Shown one piece after another: positions 17,005 to 29,300 of a stretch of DNA of 64,000 bases. Each line of letters opens with the position of its first letter. The first letter of the stretch is position 1. The stretch comes from Bugulina stolonifera (lineage: Eukaryota > Bryozoa > Gymnolaemata > Cheilostomatida > Bugulidae): contig OW285196.1 in NCBI GenBank assembly GCA_935421135.1, positions 12,211,001 through 12,275,000 on the forward strand, given 5' to 3'. The notes beneath the pieces are model-generated. The model saw only the letters and a program-made list of their open reading frames with translations. It made no database searches and was not told the origin of the DNA. The position numbers and the translations under genes were made by a program.

Positions 17005-20000
17005 TTATACTTTGGACGTTTTATTCGGTATTCCACTAAGAATTCCTTCCATGTCGGCTTCACAGTCCGACTCTATCTCACAGATATTCTCTGACATCTC
17101 GCTCTGACTGTCTCCGGCCTCCATAGAGGTGTACCCTCCCATGGCACCCATCTCGTCGCCAGTGGCACAGATGTCATCTGTGGAATAACTGAGTGATGCA
17201 GAACGCTGTGGTACAGCAGGAGAGTTGAGTCCGCGACCAGACAGCAACGGTTTGCCTTCTGCGAGATTCCTTCTGTCTAAATGTGACATCCCTGCAAACG
17301 GAGAGAAAAATACAAGTGTTGAAAATTGTAGGCCTACACATTATGCACAAGGCAGAGAGTTTATCAAATTCAGATTCGATAAAAGTGAGAATAATCGACC
17401 AATTCAATGGAATGCTGCTATGATATCAAGCCATGAGAGTTTAGACTATAAACTGACTCACCATGGCTGGGGAGGTAGTGATTACGGTCCGACTTGGGAA
17501 TGTGCAGTTCTGGAAGGTCATAGTCTAGCTTATATTGAGCCTGTAAGGCTAGAATGTCGTCAGCATTGTACGATGGTCCACTAATCTGAGGGATTACATC
17601 ATCATCCAATTCTGAGTCCTCCACATATTCAGAGTCATCCACCTCTGACATTGACTAAAATGTAGCAAATAGTATATTAGCCTACACTTTGTCAATAGTG
17701 TTATGTTACTTCACATTATATACATGTACAAGTACTGTAAGGTGGATGAAATTATTAGCCTGTGCTACTATAATAATAATACTACTACACGATTGGATAG
17801 GTATGGATGGAAATATTGAGAGGATAACTATAGTTAAACCCTAGGATGCCCTATCCATATAGACCCACCAGAAGTCTGGCAGCCGCTGGGTAACCGTCCC
17901 TATCTGTCCTTCTGTCTCTGACATCTGGTAGAACATTGTCTTCTCTCATGGGGACCCAGTCACTTGTGTCCCAATGATATCCTGCAATAAAATGACAACC
18001 TACCTGTATACATTGATGCAGTCTTATACAATGTAAATTATTTATGCCTGCAAGTAATGAAAGTTTTGTCTATTACCATGTGCTAGAAAGAATTTACATG
18101 TGTTTGTGTAGAAGTCTACTAATATATTTTTACTTAATTTTATTTAAATTACATCTTGAGATAGCAGTGTCCATCTTATGTGCATGAAAAATATATTAGT
18201 CCAAGGTTTAGTACAGCTATTTGTCAGAATAGTCAGTGACTGTGCAAGAGATTACTGGGTAGCATGCATTATTGGTAGTTGTCTGTTCTTGTCTGATATA
18301 ATGACGGAGTTACTTGCTCTGAACTACACTGTTGGTGTATGTTAGTGCTTAGTATGGAGTTATCTCTACATTCTATTCTATATAATAGTGTTCAGCCCAG
18401 ACCCAGGAAGTGGAGGGATAGTTAGTATAGCGTGAATATTACTGTATACTACAACTTGAGACTGGCACAGTCTACATAATCAATCCTTTTCGAATTGACA
18501 AGGAGAAGATGGACAAGGAATAAAATAATTAATTTAAAATTAGAATACAACTAAACTTTTGAATTAATATCACTGACCAAACAACATCTAAAGAGCAGTA
18601 AAATAATTGATAAATTAAATAGAATTAAACTTTTCAACTAAATCGAACATTTGCCAGAGTGTCACAGGAGGAATTAGTGAATGGGCCAATGGGAGAGATC
18701 AGACCATTTACATCTAAACAATCACCTGTTGGGACGCTAACCAATTGGAAGCTGGCAGACAAGACACGGCGTTGACCAAAGGTAAGGGAGGTCAGGGACA
18801 CATACAGAATATCGGCAGGCGACGGGGGATATAAACGAACATGTACATGAAGCGTTAACTCAATCTGCAGCTAAATTTAGTAAATAGTATTTACGTTACG
18901 TTAACACAATTCAAACAAAGTCTCAATTCTAGCAGTGGCAGTTGAGTAGGCTATAGCATGCTTTACCTTTCGATACATTGCGGGGAGGGTGGAGACCCAC
19001 CCGTCCCGCAGTAGAAGATAACTGAGATTTACTGCGTAGGGAGGCTAGACTAAGTGCTACAATTGATAAATTTCTTCCGGCTATAAATGGTGACAAGAAA
19101 GACGATATCTAATTCTAACAATACATTATGTCATAGCTGGGTGTGGATGGAAATTTCAGTATAGCTGGCAACAAGTATAAAACACTATGAACGGTTCATG
19201 ACACATGTAAACAGAGAATTAATCCATGACAGTGACTAGTTAATACTGCTTGCAAGGTGAAGTGGTAGCCAATCACAGCGCACACAACATGGACAAAGTG
19301 AGGCTCAACAGTTGAATATGTTTAGTCTTATAATAGATGTATTACGTACCTTCATCTTCCTGGGGAATGCTGGTGAAACTACCGTTTGAAGCCGGTTTAG
19401 ATCCTGACCTTGACCCAGCCTTAGAACCAGCTCTAGAGGCTATGTGTTGAGGAACTGCAGCTATCACAGTATTGCGGGACGGTCTGTCAGAGTTTTTACT
19501 ATATGACATATCTAAGGAAGAAGGAACAAGTCCACACATGATATTACCGAAGGAACAAGTCCACACATGATATTACCGAAGGAACAAGTCCACACATGAT
19601 ATTACCATGTATCAAACTATCGAGTTAAAAATTAGTCATTGTCACCCTTGATTACAAGAGTATAGACAGTTGAACTGGGACATCACTACATTATTCCAGC
19701 ATATAGCTCAGGTTCTTACCTCGACTATTGGTGTTATCACCGGTGTGGGCACTGAAGTCCCACTCTGGTTTGCGTATAGAATCTGTATCACTGATGCTAG
19801 GAGGGGGCGGGGTTAGTTTAGGTAAAGCCGCAAAGGTTGAGGTAGTCCTGGGTGGATTAGTCCTGTTTACGACATCTCGGAACTCCTGCAACAATCATTG
19901 AGCGCCTTTTAGTTTTAAATTTAAGAGGAATATAGTATAGGTTCTTACACTGTATAATGTGTCAGCGGGATAGCCGTTGGAATTCAACCAGTGTGATAAT

Positions 20001-20127
20001 CATAAAGATAGAACTTACGGAAGAGAAGACGCTCATGTTGCCCATCCTGTCGAGGCCGTCGGCTGCTGAACCATAGTCATGTGACAAGTCGTAGTTCTTT
20101 AGTATCTTACCACCACCTTCATTCACA
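17005..20127 (-). CDS. FAT-like: FAT-like exons 66-71: cytoplasmic tail with HWDTSDW and C-terminal PDZ ligand
   Basis: Exons 20019-20127, 19720-19885, 19350-19511, 17869-17981, 17462-17654, 17005-17291. Notable segments in order: [34 protein letters not shown]; a basic Ser/Gly repeat ([18 protein letters not shown]); [14 protein letters not shown], the best conserved cytoplasmic motif of FAT proteins, split across the 19350/17869 junction; the acidic [20 protein letters not shown]; and [19 protein letters not shown], which aligns with the Ser/Asp-rich C-terminal block of FAT1/3. The protein ends NKTSKV-stop; SKV fits a class I PDZ ligand, and FAT1 and FAT3 also end in such ligands. Stop at 17005-17007. 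Confidence 0.9.
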
Positions 20128-23100
20128 CTAGAAACATATGCTTGTGTTATAAATATGTATCATTTGCACAGTGATAAATGCAACACTGCTAAGCACAGGC
20201 AATGTACCGCTAAAGTAGCAACACTGCTAAGCAATAAACAACTACACAACAGAGGTCTATGTGAATCGACTGATAATGTGCGTATATATTCAAACCACAC
20301 TAAGCTATTTAATGATGGCCAGCCACTAGACTTAACCTAAAGGTAAAGAATATACAGTAAGTAGCTAAATGTATAGAATAGTATGATGATAGCATGCAAA
20401 GTGGAGTAGAGAATAAAGTAAGAAGACAACAACTGTGACATATATAATAGCACTAGCCTAGTTGTTCTACAGGCTAAGATATCTGTAGCCAATAATTATA
20501 CTACAGCTACACAGCTAACTGCCTGGTAATATAGGGCAGTGGTGTAGATACAATAGTGCGTATATGTAGTGGTTGATTATACTGTAGCAAAGTATAGCCA
20601 CATGTGCAATACTGAGTGACTCACGATAAGTAGAACACATACCCATTGGATGAGCCAGTATCATTTACACTAAAATTAGGTCAATAGTTCAAGGAAATAG
20701 GTCAAACTAATACCAATAGCACCATGTAAGTGCGTTCTACTATCAAATACAAGTTATAATATTAAAATAATCAACACCGAGTTAAAAGAGATTACATAAC
20801 AGTTATTTATTACTATGTTACTGGTGCAAGGGGTGTAGCTAGCTGGTTCGGGGGCGTGTGATAGCTTACCTAGGAGTGTAGCTAGCTGGTCTAGGAGGTA
20901 CACTAGGCGGTGGTGGACTGGGTGCTCTATGTGGGTATAAATCCTGCGAGTATTTAGATGAGCTGCCTCTAGGGTATAGCATGTGCTGCCTCTCACTGCT
21001 GCTGCTCTGTACACTGCTCACCATCTTACCTCTCCTTCTTCTCCTCACAGCCACACACCTTACAATCCCCGCTATCACCACAATTACTAGTACCAGCCCC
21101 ACACCACCAGCTGTAATACAGACGATGTATACAGTTTCAATCGCCTGACACCTTGAGAGATCGTCATTAGTGAACGACATGTTCGGTCATGAAAATCATG
21201 CAACTATATGGTAGTATGTGTGACTTGACCTCCATACCTCTAGCTATCATAGAGAGAGGTAGTCAACTGATATCTACAGCGCAGTTAGCACAATGTAATC
21301 GGTCTTGAAGGCCATATTTGATGACAGCAACTCTGTCACCGCTTTGCAAATGCTGCTAAGTATGCAGTCATGTACCAATACCAACCACAATGTACGAGCA
21401 CTGTGCTACGTAGAGAACAGAAGGGGACAGGATAAACTTACCCACTACAGAGACGATTTGCATTACAGATAAAGGTCCCCTTTCATCGGCCTGCTCTGCG
21501 CTAACTTCACAATGGGGCCCAGACACCCCTTGTGGACACACACAGCTGAACCAACGTTGGTTTACAGGGGTCTCCAGGTTGGTGCAGATGGCTCCCTCTC
21601 CACAAGGGTTGGACAGACACTCGTCCTTCTGGTGACAAGTCTTTCCTGTCATCCCGGAGTGACAGCGACAGCGGAATGAACCAATCAGATTCTCACAGGT
21701 AGAGTTGACAGAACATGGATTGCTTCTGATACACTCATTTAAGTCTGTTTCACAGCGAGACCCCATATATCCTGCAAGAGAGGATGCAATGATGCATTAT
21801 GGGTAGTCTTACGCGCAAACATGGCAAGATTTTATCTGTACTGCAATTTCTAAAGTAATGTAATGAGTTGAAACGAATCAGATATTGACTTCTATTATTA
21901 TTAATATATCACTTTCAAAGTCCACACTCACAAGTCCACACTCACAAGTCCACATCCATGAGTCAACACCTATATATTGTGTGCTGTCTATCATAAGCTA
22001 TAATTAGTGAGAGTTGTGTATGCAGTACGCAAGACTTAGTTCCATACCGACGCAGCTACAGTAGACTCCAGAACTGGTCTCCTGGCAGGTGCCGCCATTG
22101 AGACAAGGGCTGAGACTACATTCTCCATAGTGTGACTCATGGCAGTCAAAGGACACCTGCTTAAACAACACATCACTTGCCACAGAGTTAGATCCATCAT
22201 ATGGTAGCGTAACCCTGTCCATCTGTATATCCCTCATACATCCTTTGAACCCAGCTAGCACAGTGTCTACAAATTTACATGTCATACATGACACTATGTC
22301 TCCGCAATCAAGTAATACTTCCAATAAATGTTAAACATGTTTAGGATGTTTCCAGTACAAACACACAATTTCCAGAAATGAATGTTGATCTAACACTATT
22401 ATAACTACTGATATTGTAGGAATCAAACACAAATAACATCAGCATCAGCATATGACGCAGGGCTTATGTAAAGGACTTAACATTCACGCATTTGGACTGT
22501 TTCTACTGATTAAACCTTGAACTGTGTACGTCACCAATGTAATCACTTCACGACAGTTAGACTATGAAAGAATTTTATACAGTGATGTCTACACAATGAT
22601 ATCTCACCAGATTGTGTGGTGATAGTCTTAACTGTGGCCCCAAAGTAGACGTCATTATTCAACAAATTGATCTCCAAGGTATTCCTATCGCTCTCAGCTT
22701 GAGCTGTGTGTTTGTTATCAAGTAGAAGTCGAGCAAAGTTACCTGAAAACGGGAGATAAACAGTCAACAAATTAACACTACGCAATCATTGAGGCAGGGG
22801 CGACAACCTCCGACAAGTATTGTGGGCGTACATACAGCATGGTGTAGTACATGCACAGCACACAAGTATAGTATACGTACATACAGCATGGTGTAGTATA
22901 TACACAGCACACAAGTATAGTATACGTACATACAGCATGGTGTAGTATATACATAGCACACAAATATACACTGAGAGAAGGAACAGGATATAATAAGTAG
23001 AATCTCACCGTCTCTCTCCAAAGTGACGTTGTGCCAGTTGCCGTCATTTACTTTCAAAGATGTCTTCATGGTCGCTGGACCAGAACCACACTCAAATGTG

Positions 23101-23266
23101 TATCTCAAGTTTCCATTGTCAATCTTAAAGTAGAATAAGGGAAACTGTACAAGTACCGCAGCCTCAACAATGATGCATGTACACTGCACATACATGTATA
23201 TTATATTATCAGCTCCGATACTACTACTCCAGTGTACTACTGCTACTACTACTGCAACTAACACTG

Positions 23267-23321
<55 letters not shown>

Positions 23322-26300
23322 ATGTACTACCACTACTGCAACTAACGCTGCTACTACTCCTACATGTACTACCACTACTGCAACTAACACTGCTACTACT
23401 ACTACATGTACTACCACTACTGAAACTAACACTGCTACCGCTACTACTATCATTATAATTGCTATAGAGTAGAACCAATTAATACAGACATCTCCCTGCA
23501 CAGAGAACCTCCGCCATGATAACTACCTCTAAAGTGCTGTGATCTTTCTCAGCCCGTGCATCCATGAGTACAGCCTTCGCTTGTTTTGTTCTGAAGGTCA
23601 GTTTCACTCTCATCTTGGTCTTGATATCATTGACCAGTGTCCAACGTACGTAACTGTTCCCGTTGAATGCCAAGGGAGTACCGTCATGACGACCACAATC
23701 GTCACCAAATGTGCCAGGAGGACATTGGCAAGAATAGGATTTGTAGAGGCTACTGGGTATGCAATGCTGTAAATATAAAAACTGTATATTAAAGACCAGT
23801 ACAAAGCACTGTAAATACCATGATTACAATAGCATGACACATATTGAATATCAATGGGAGCAGTCACATAACCCGAGTTTCTACTTACCTTGTGTCGGGG
23901 GCAAGGATTGGTGCTGCACGGGTTAGCACAGGTTGACCTCTTGCACACACATCGTTCCATAGGCCGAGCCAGAAGAGAAACAAAGCTCTGCTGTTTCGAA
24001 GTTATTGTAACCTTATCCTGAGTTATCTGGTACTGTAGTTCACACCTCTCATCAGAGTTACAGTTGAGAGTGTCGGGACAAACAAACTCCTCACCAGGTA
24101 GACTGAGATCCAAACCTGCAAAAGGTGAAGCTATGTAGACACTGTACCATGCTAATAATTTCAGGACTAAATACGCAGATTAGAGATGTGATACTGTCAG
24201 TAACGGAGATATAACAAGAAGCAACATTGAATAGTTTTGTTTTATTTCCAATGCTTTAAGCTGACAAAAACTTTAGCGCACAGTTCAACAACAAGATCAC
24301 TAGACAACAAGTACTGTATTGCATCAACACCCGACTAGCTCCGTACCTCCCATAATGCTCTTCACAGTGGCCATATTTTTCTTGATGTAGGAAGAAAGAT
24401 CGTCCTTAGATATCATCTCCCCTGTGGATATTTCAACTGATACCAGGACTAGCACACCCATATCAGAAGTCTGCCGTTTACCACGCAGGGATCTGGATGA
24501 TGGCTCATCGTTAATACTCAATACGTGTATACGTCTAAAAGACAAATGGAACAACGTAAAGAACATATCAAAATTAAACCTTCCCAATTGTCGACTTACC
24601 ATCACAAAATGAACTAGTGACTGGCTACTGAATGATAGTCAAAATGTTGCGTGATATTATTACCAGGAAATGACATAACATCCTGTTTGATATTCACCTG
24701 AACTCAGAATGAAGAGCTAGCAATGCCTTCTCAAATGTTCCTCTGTGCGAGGAGATGAACTGAGTTGCTGTGATCCCTTTGATCATCACCCCAACCGAGT
24801 CCGACATCATCTCATCGGTGATAGAAACAACCGTGACCCCAAGGACACCGTAGCTAGTGAACCTGCCATCTGACACACTCACATTCAGAGTATATGTCCC
24901 TGGGTCTAAAGAGTAAGAGCTGAATGCTCCTGTTGCTGAATCCATGCTACAAGATTGAAATAAAATTTACTAAAACGTACGACTAATGTACAAACTAATT
25001 TACATTTATTCTGAACTACATGATTGTTATTTAGCAATCTACTCTCAGTAAGAGAAAGAGACATTGTTAGACTAAGCACTATATTTACATCTTCACCTAC
25101 CTGAACAACCGCTGGTATAATGGTGATACAATTTTATAGAATAGCCTATCATAGTCTTGATCAGTAGCCTTGACATAGCCAATAATACCACCAGGGAACG
25201 TATCCTCGTAAGCCACCACGGTAAAGTTCAGTGGAGAAGTAACGACAGGAGGTGAGAGTATCGCCTCATGAACTTCTACTTTAATCTGGGCATGGGACGA
25301 GAGTGGTGGCACCCCGCTATCTTCAACTTTCACCTATAAGATACTATGTCTATATAAAAGTCACCTGCACATACACATCAGTATAGAAACACATATGATC
25401 ACATTGTTAAACTTTAACTCATAGTAGGCAGTTGCATTAGTACTAGTAATAGAATGGACAGGTAGTAGAAGTTATCCCCACATACCTGAAGCATATAATC
25501 TTTCTGTATCTTCATATCAAAGGTACCACGAGCCATAAGCCGGCCATCACTACCGATACTAAACTGGTTGTCTTCATCTCCACTAAGGATCTCATACTTG
25601 AATGGTCTACTATTATGCTTGCCGTCTGCATCAGTGACAGTTAAAGTCATTGGACTGTACCCAGAGGTCTCTGTACCTTCCTGTACAACCAATATATCAA
25701 TATGTTAGTGGAGCATGCCATTATGTAACTAGTAACTATTTCATATAAAATTACATAAATATTCTTTGTTGGTTGAAAAAGCTTTTAGAAAAGCAAAACA
25801 GAGAAAATGTTAGAATGTCACCACTCAGACAAGCCAAGACAACCACAACAAATAACTCCAATGCAACTTGATTAACATGACCTATTTAACATGACATTCG
25901 ACCCAATTAGTATTAGCAAATAACATGTTAACCACAACCAGTTAACCCAAAACCTGAGCAAAACAAAAACAGTTAAATCAATGTAACATTAATCATTATA
26001 TTAGCAGCATACTTTTGTTGAGCTAGAGCTCATTGGCGGCATATTCTGATTGGTTGCAGCAGAAGAAGTGGGCGGAGATTGTGTTGTCAATGCAAAAGTA
26101 GTGTTACGATAGAGGGTGCCCTCTGGATAAACCTGTAAAGCAAGCAAGCAGTCGTCTATTAAACCAAACCAGTCACAATCTAACCACACACCCTGCGGAT
26201 GAATGTAAAACGGTAGTAGAGTTTGTCTTCCTTCTCCATTCTGAATCCTAAATGTTAACTTAACCAGCAGTAAGAAAATATTAATTGGTTTTAATTTAAA

Positions 26301-29300
26301 TTAGGGTGTAATGTGATAGAAGAGTAAAATGTCAAGGTCAGCCACTGTAGGGAACGTTTAGTTATCATTCATTTTATAGATCGTTAAAATGTTATCCTGT
26401 TAACCAATACTATATTTTAAATAAATATTTTTACCAAGTAATTGCATTCTATATAACGACAAAAGTTTGGTGCACACGATGTTTGAAATAAGAATTCACT
26501 GCAAATTCCAAACATCCAACTTCACAGCAAACAAAGCAGGGGCTGATGTGGAAATCATTCTAACTAGTTAGTAATGGATAAATATTTTTAATGGAAAATA
26601 AAATGTTATGACTGTGTTGTATCGCTTTTCTGAGTGTTGCTGCCTAAGTAGCAAAGTGAGCTCAATTATTCTATAATATAGAAACAGTAACATAGAGCTT
26701 CACTAGTGCCTAGGGTTTCTTACATGGTGTGACTAATAGATTTCAGGAACTTTGAGCCATGTTAACTTTATTAGTTGAGATACTAACTACAGCAATACCT
26801 AGTTCCCAACACCAATGCAATCTGTGTGTGATGTGAGCGTATGAATCAGTTGAGAGAATCCAGTTATAGAAAGCAATTTATTGCACGTATTATTTGTGTT
26901 AATTTGATGATAACTGTATAGTGGACAGAGTAAATTACCACAGGATTAAGCAAAGAGCATATACCTGTACTTGTGCGAGGTAAGTGGACTGGGAGAATAC
27001 TGGAGGATTATCGTTTATATCGTCTATAGAGACAAGAATTGTAACACGTGACGATTGCTGCTTGATCTCTCCTTTATCTTTTGCTTCCACTGTCAGTGTG
27101 TAGTGACTTATCTACAAGGTTAGTACAATATATTCTCATAAATACACATGTATATCGGTAGGGGGAGGGGGTAAACTTTCCTTTAGTATAATTATGTCCT
27201 CATGTGTGGTCAAAAAGCCGTATAAATCACCATTAAAGCCAGTTATTATATGTACACTGTATATGGACTGGCTGCTGCATATTGGTTTAGAGTGAGAACA
27301 TCCATTAATAAGTGTTGCAAAAAGAATCCACCATGAGGGGATAACTACTAACATGATGTACAAAATACTACTTACAGCTTCCCTGTCCAGAGGTGCAGCT
27401 ACAGTGATGTGGCCTCTGTTCCTATCAATTTTGAACTGTTTCAAGTCATCCCCTGATATGATTGAGTAGGCAATATCAGCATTAGGTCCCGAGTCTAAAT
27501 CCTGAGCTTCCACCTACATGTACATACATTGAACACTCAATGCTCTGAGAACTCATTTGCTACAACTGCTGTTGCTTATCTTGATGGGTATATACAGAGA
27601 GAACACAATGCCAGATACCAATAGGGACACTATAATATGCTACAATGATCTCTCACACACCCGTATAACAGGATCTTTCTCATCAGCATCTTCTCTCACA
27701 CTAGCCGTGTATGTCGACTGGGAGAAGGTGGGTTTGTTGTCGTTAGCGTCAGTAATGTACACAGATACCACACACATGTCACTGAGGGGCGGGTCTCCCT
27801 GGTCTTTAGCCTCAATATTCAGCACATGCTCCTTAACCAGTTCATAGTCAAACCTCCCTGATGTAGTTAGTACACCTACAATGATGCACACATGTAATAT
27901 ATACTGTTAGCTGTGAAGAGATCAAGGGTGAAATAGCATAGAACTAAAGACGCCATGTTTGACCTACTTATTTAGACAGTCGACCACGAAGGAATGCCGT
28001 AAGCACCCTTAACCAGTATCAATCTATGATAAGTGATGTCAGTGTTAGTCTAGACTCACTACCAACTAGCTTAGCATAGATCTCTAGCTAAGCTAACCCT
28101 GGTGAGGCACAGATAGATGGAGAGGAGAGGGATAGATAGATGAACAGAAAGAACATAATATTATATTTGGTGAAACCATATTTATTGTTAAACATTTAAT
28201 ACATGTAGAGTGATAAAGTAATTCCCCTTCCACCAAACATGTTGCATACAAGAGGTAGCTGTAGTGATTCCATGTATCGCGTGAAGACAACTCCAATGAT
28301 ACACATGTAAATAACTAACACACATCATAGTTCTCTAGCAATTATGTGATTTACCAAGCACACACCTGTGATGGGATCAATGGCAAAGAGCTCATTGTTA
28401 GCTCCACCATCACTGATGCGATAACGGATGACATTGTTACGACCTTTGTCAGTAGATCGAGCTCTCACTTGCAATAGCTTGGTACCTGGTTCAACATTCT
28501 CACTGCATGACGTTTCATGCCTGCAACAGGAAATGAGGTGTACAGACACAATGAGTGATGTAGCTAAAATATGACAGTGCCATTGAAAACAACACAATTA
28601 TCTATCCCGCCACCATTATTAGTACATGCACTTGCAAATAAAACAGTGGGAACCGTAATATGCAACCGTAATATGATAGTGTAGAAGAAAAACACTTACA
28701 GTGACTTGAGAAAGACTGGGGGATCGTTAACATCGCTGATTCGGACGATAAGCGTAGCAGACCCTTTCCTAGGAGACTCCCCGCCATCGGTGGCAGCAAT
28801 TGTCAGAGTATAGTTGGGGCTAACCACAGTGGTGCCCTCTCTCAAAGGCCGAATAAGCCTTACTATACCATTACTAGGGTCTATAGTGAACATGTTCCGG
28901 GGTGTCTGGAACTCAATACTGTACTCCACCTTGCGATTCAAACCTAAACATAATATACATGTATATTGTGATCAAATTAGTTTAGTTTATACCCTAGTAA
29001 GTACATGTACATGTAACATTGAAAACAAGTTAGTAAAATTCCAATGTTAGAAACAGAGGACAGTAATTATAGCCTACAGATTTTAAACTGCCATGATTTC
29101 ACTAATTACGTTCTCGCACACATCGAAAATTAATTTTAGATTTTGGAAGCTGTTATCCCTTGTTCAACAAAATTTTATGCTTTTTAAAAAAATAATTCTA
29201 CATGTTTTAGCCTTTGTACCTGAGTCTTTGTCTGTGGCAGTCAATCTCATAAGCAGGGTGTTGTTGGAAGAGTCCTCGGGCAAAGTGTACGTGAACATTG

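Noticed and set aside
21111..21180. Upstream extension of the transmembrane exon starting [10 protein letters not shown]
   Set aside because: An in-frame TGA lies just upstream and no acceptor there matches phase 1 of exon 64. The acceptor at 21111-21112 does, and it gives a continuous membrane helix.
26192..26247. Possible extra FAT-like exon ([16 protein letters not shown])
   Set aside because: It has AG and GT borders, but needs a phase 1 partner that is absent. Direct joining of 26965 to 26132 (AQVQ-VYPEGT) keeps phase and makes a normal repeat start.
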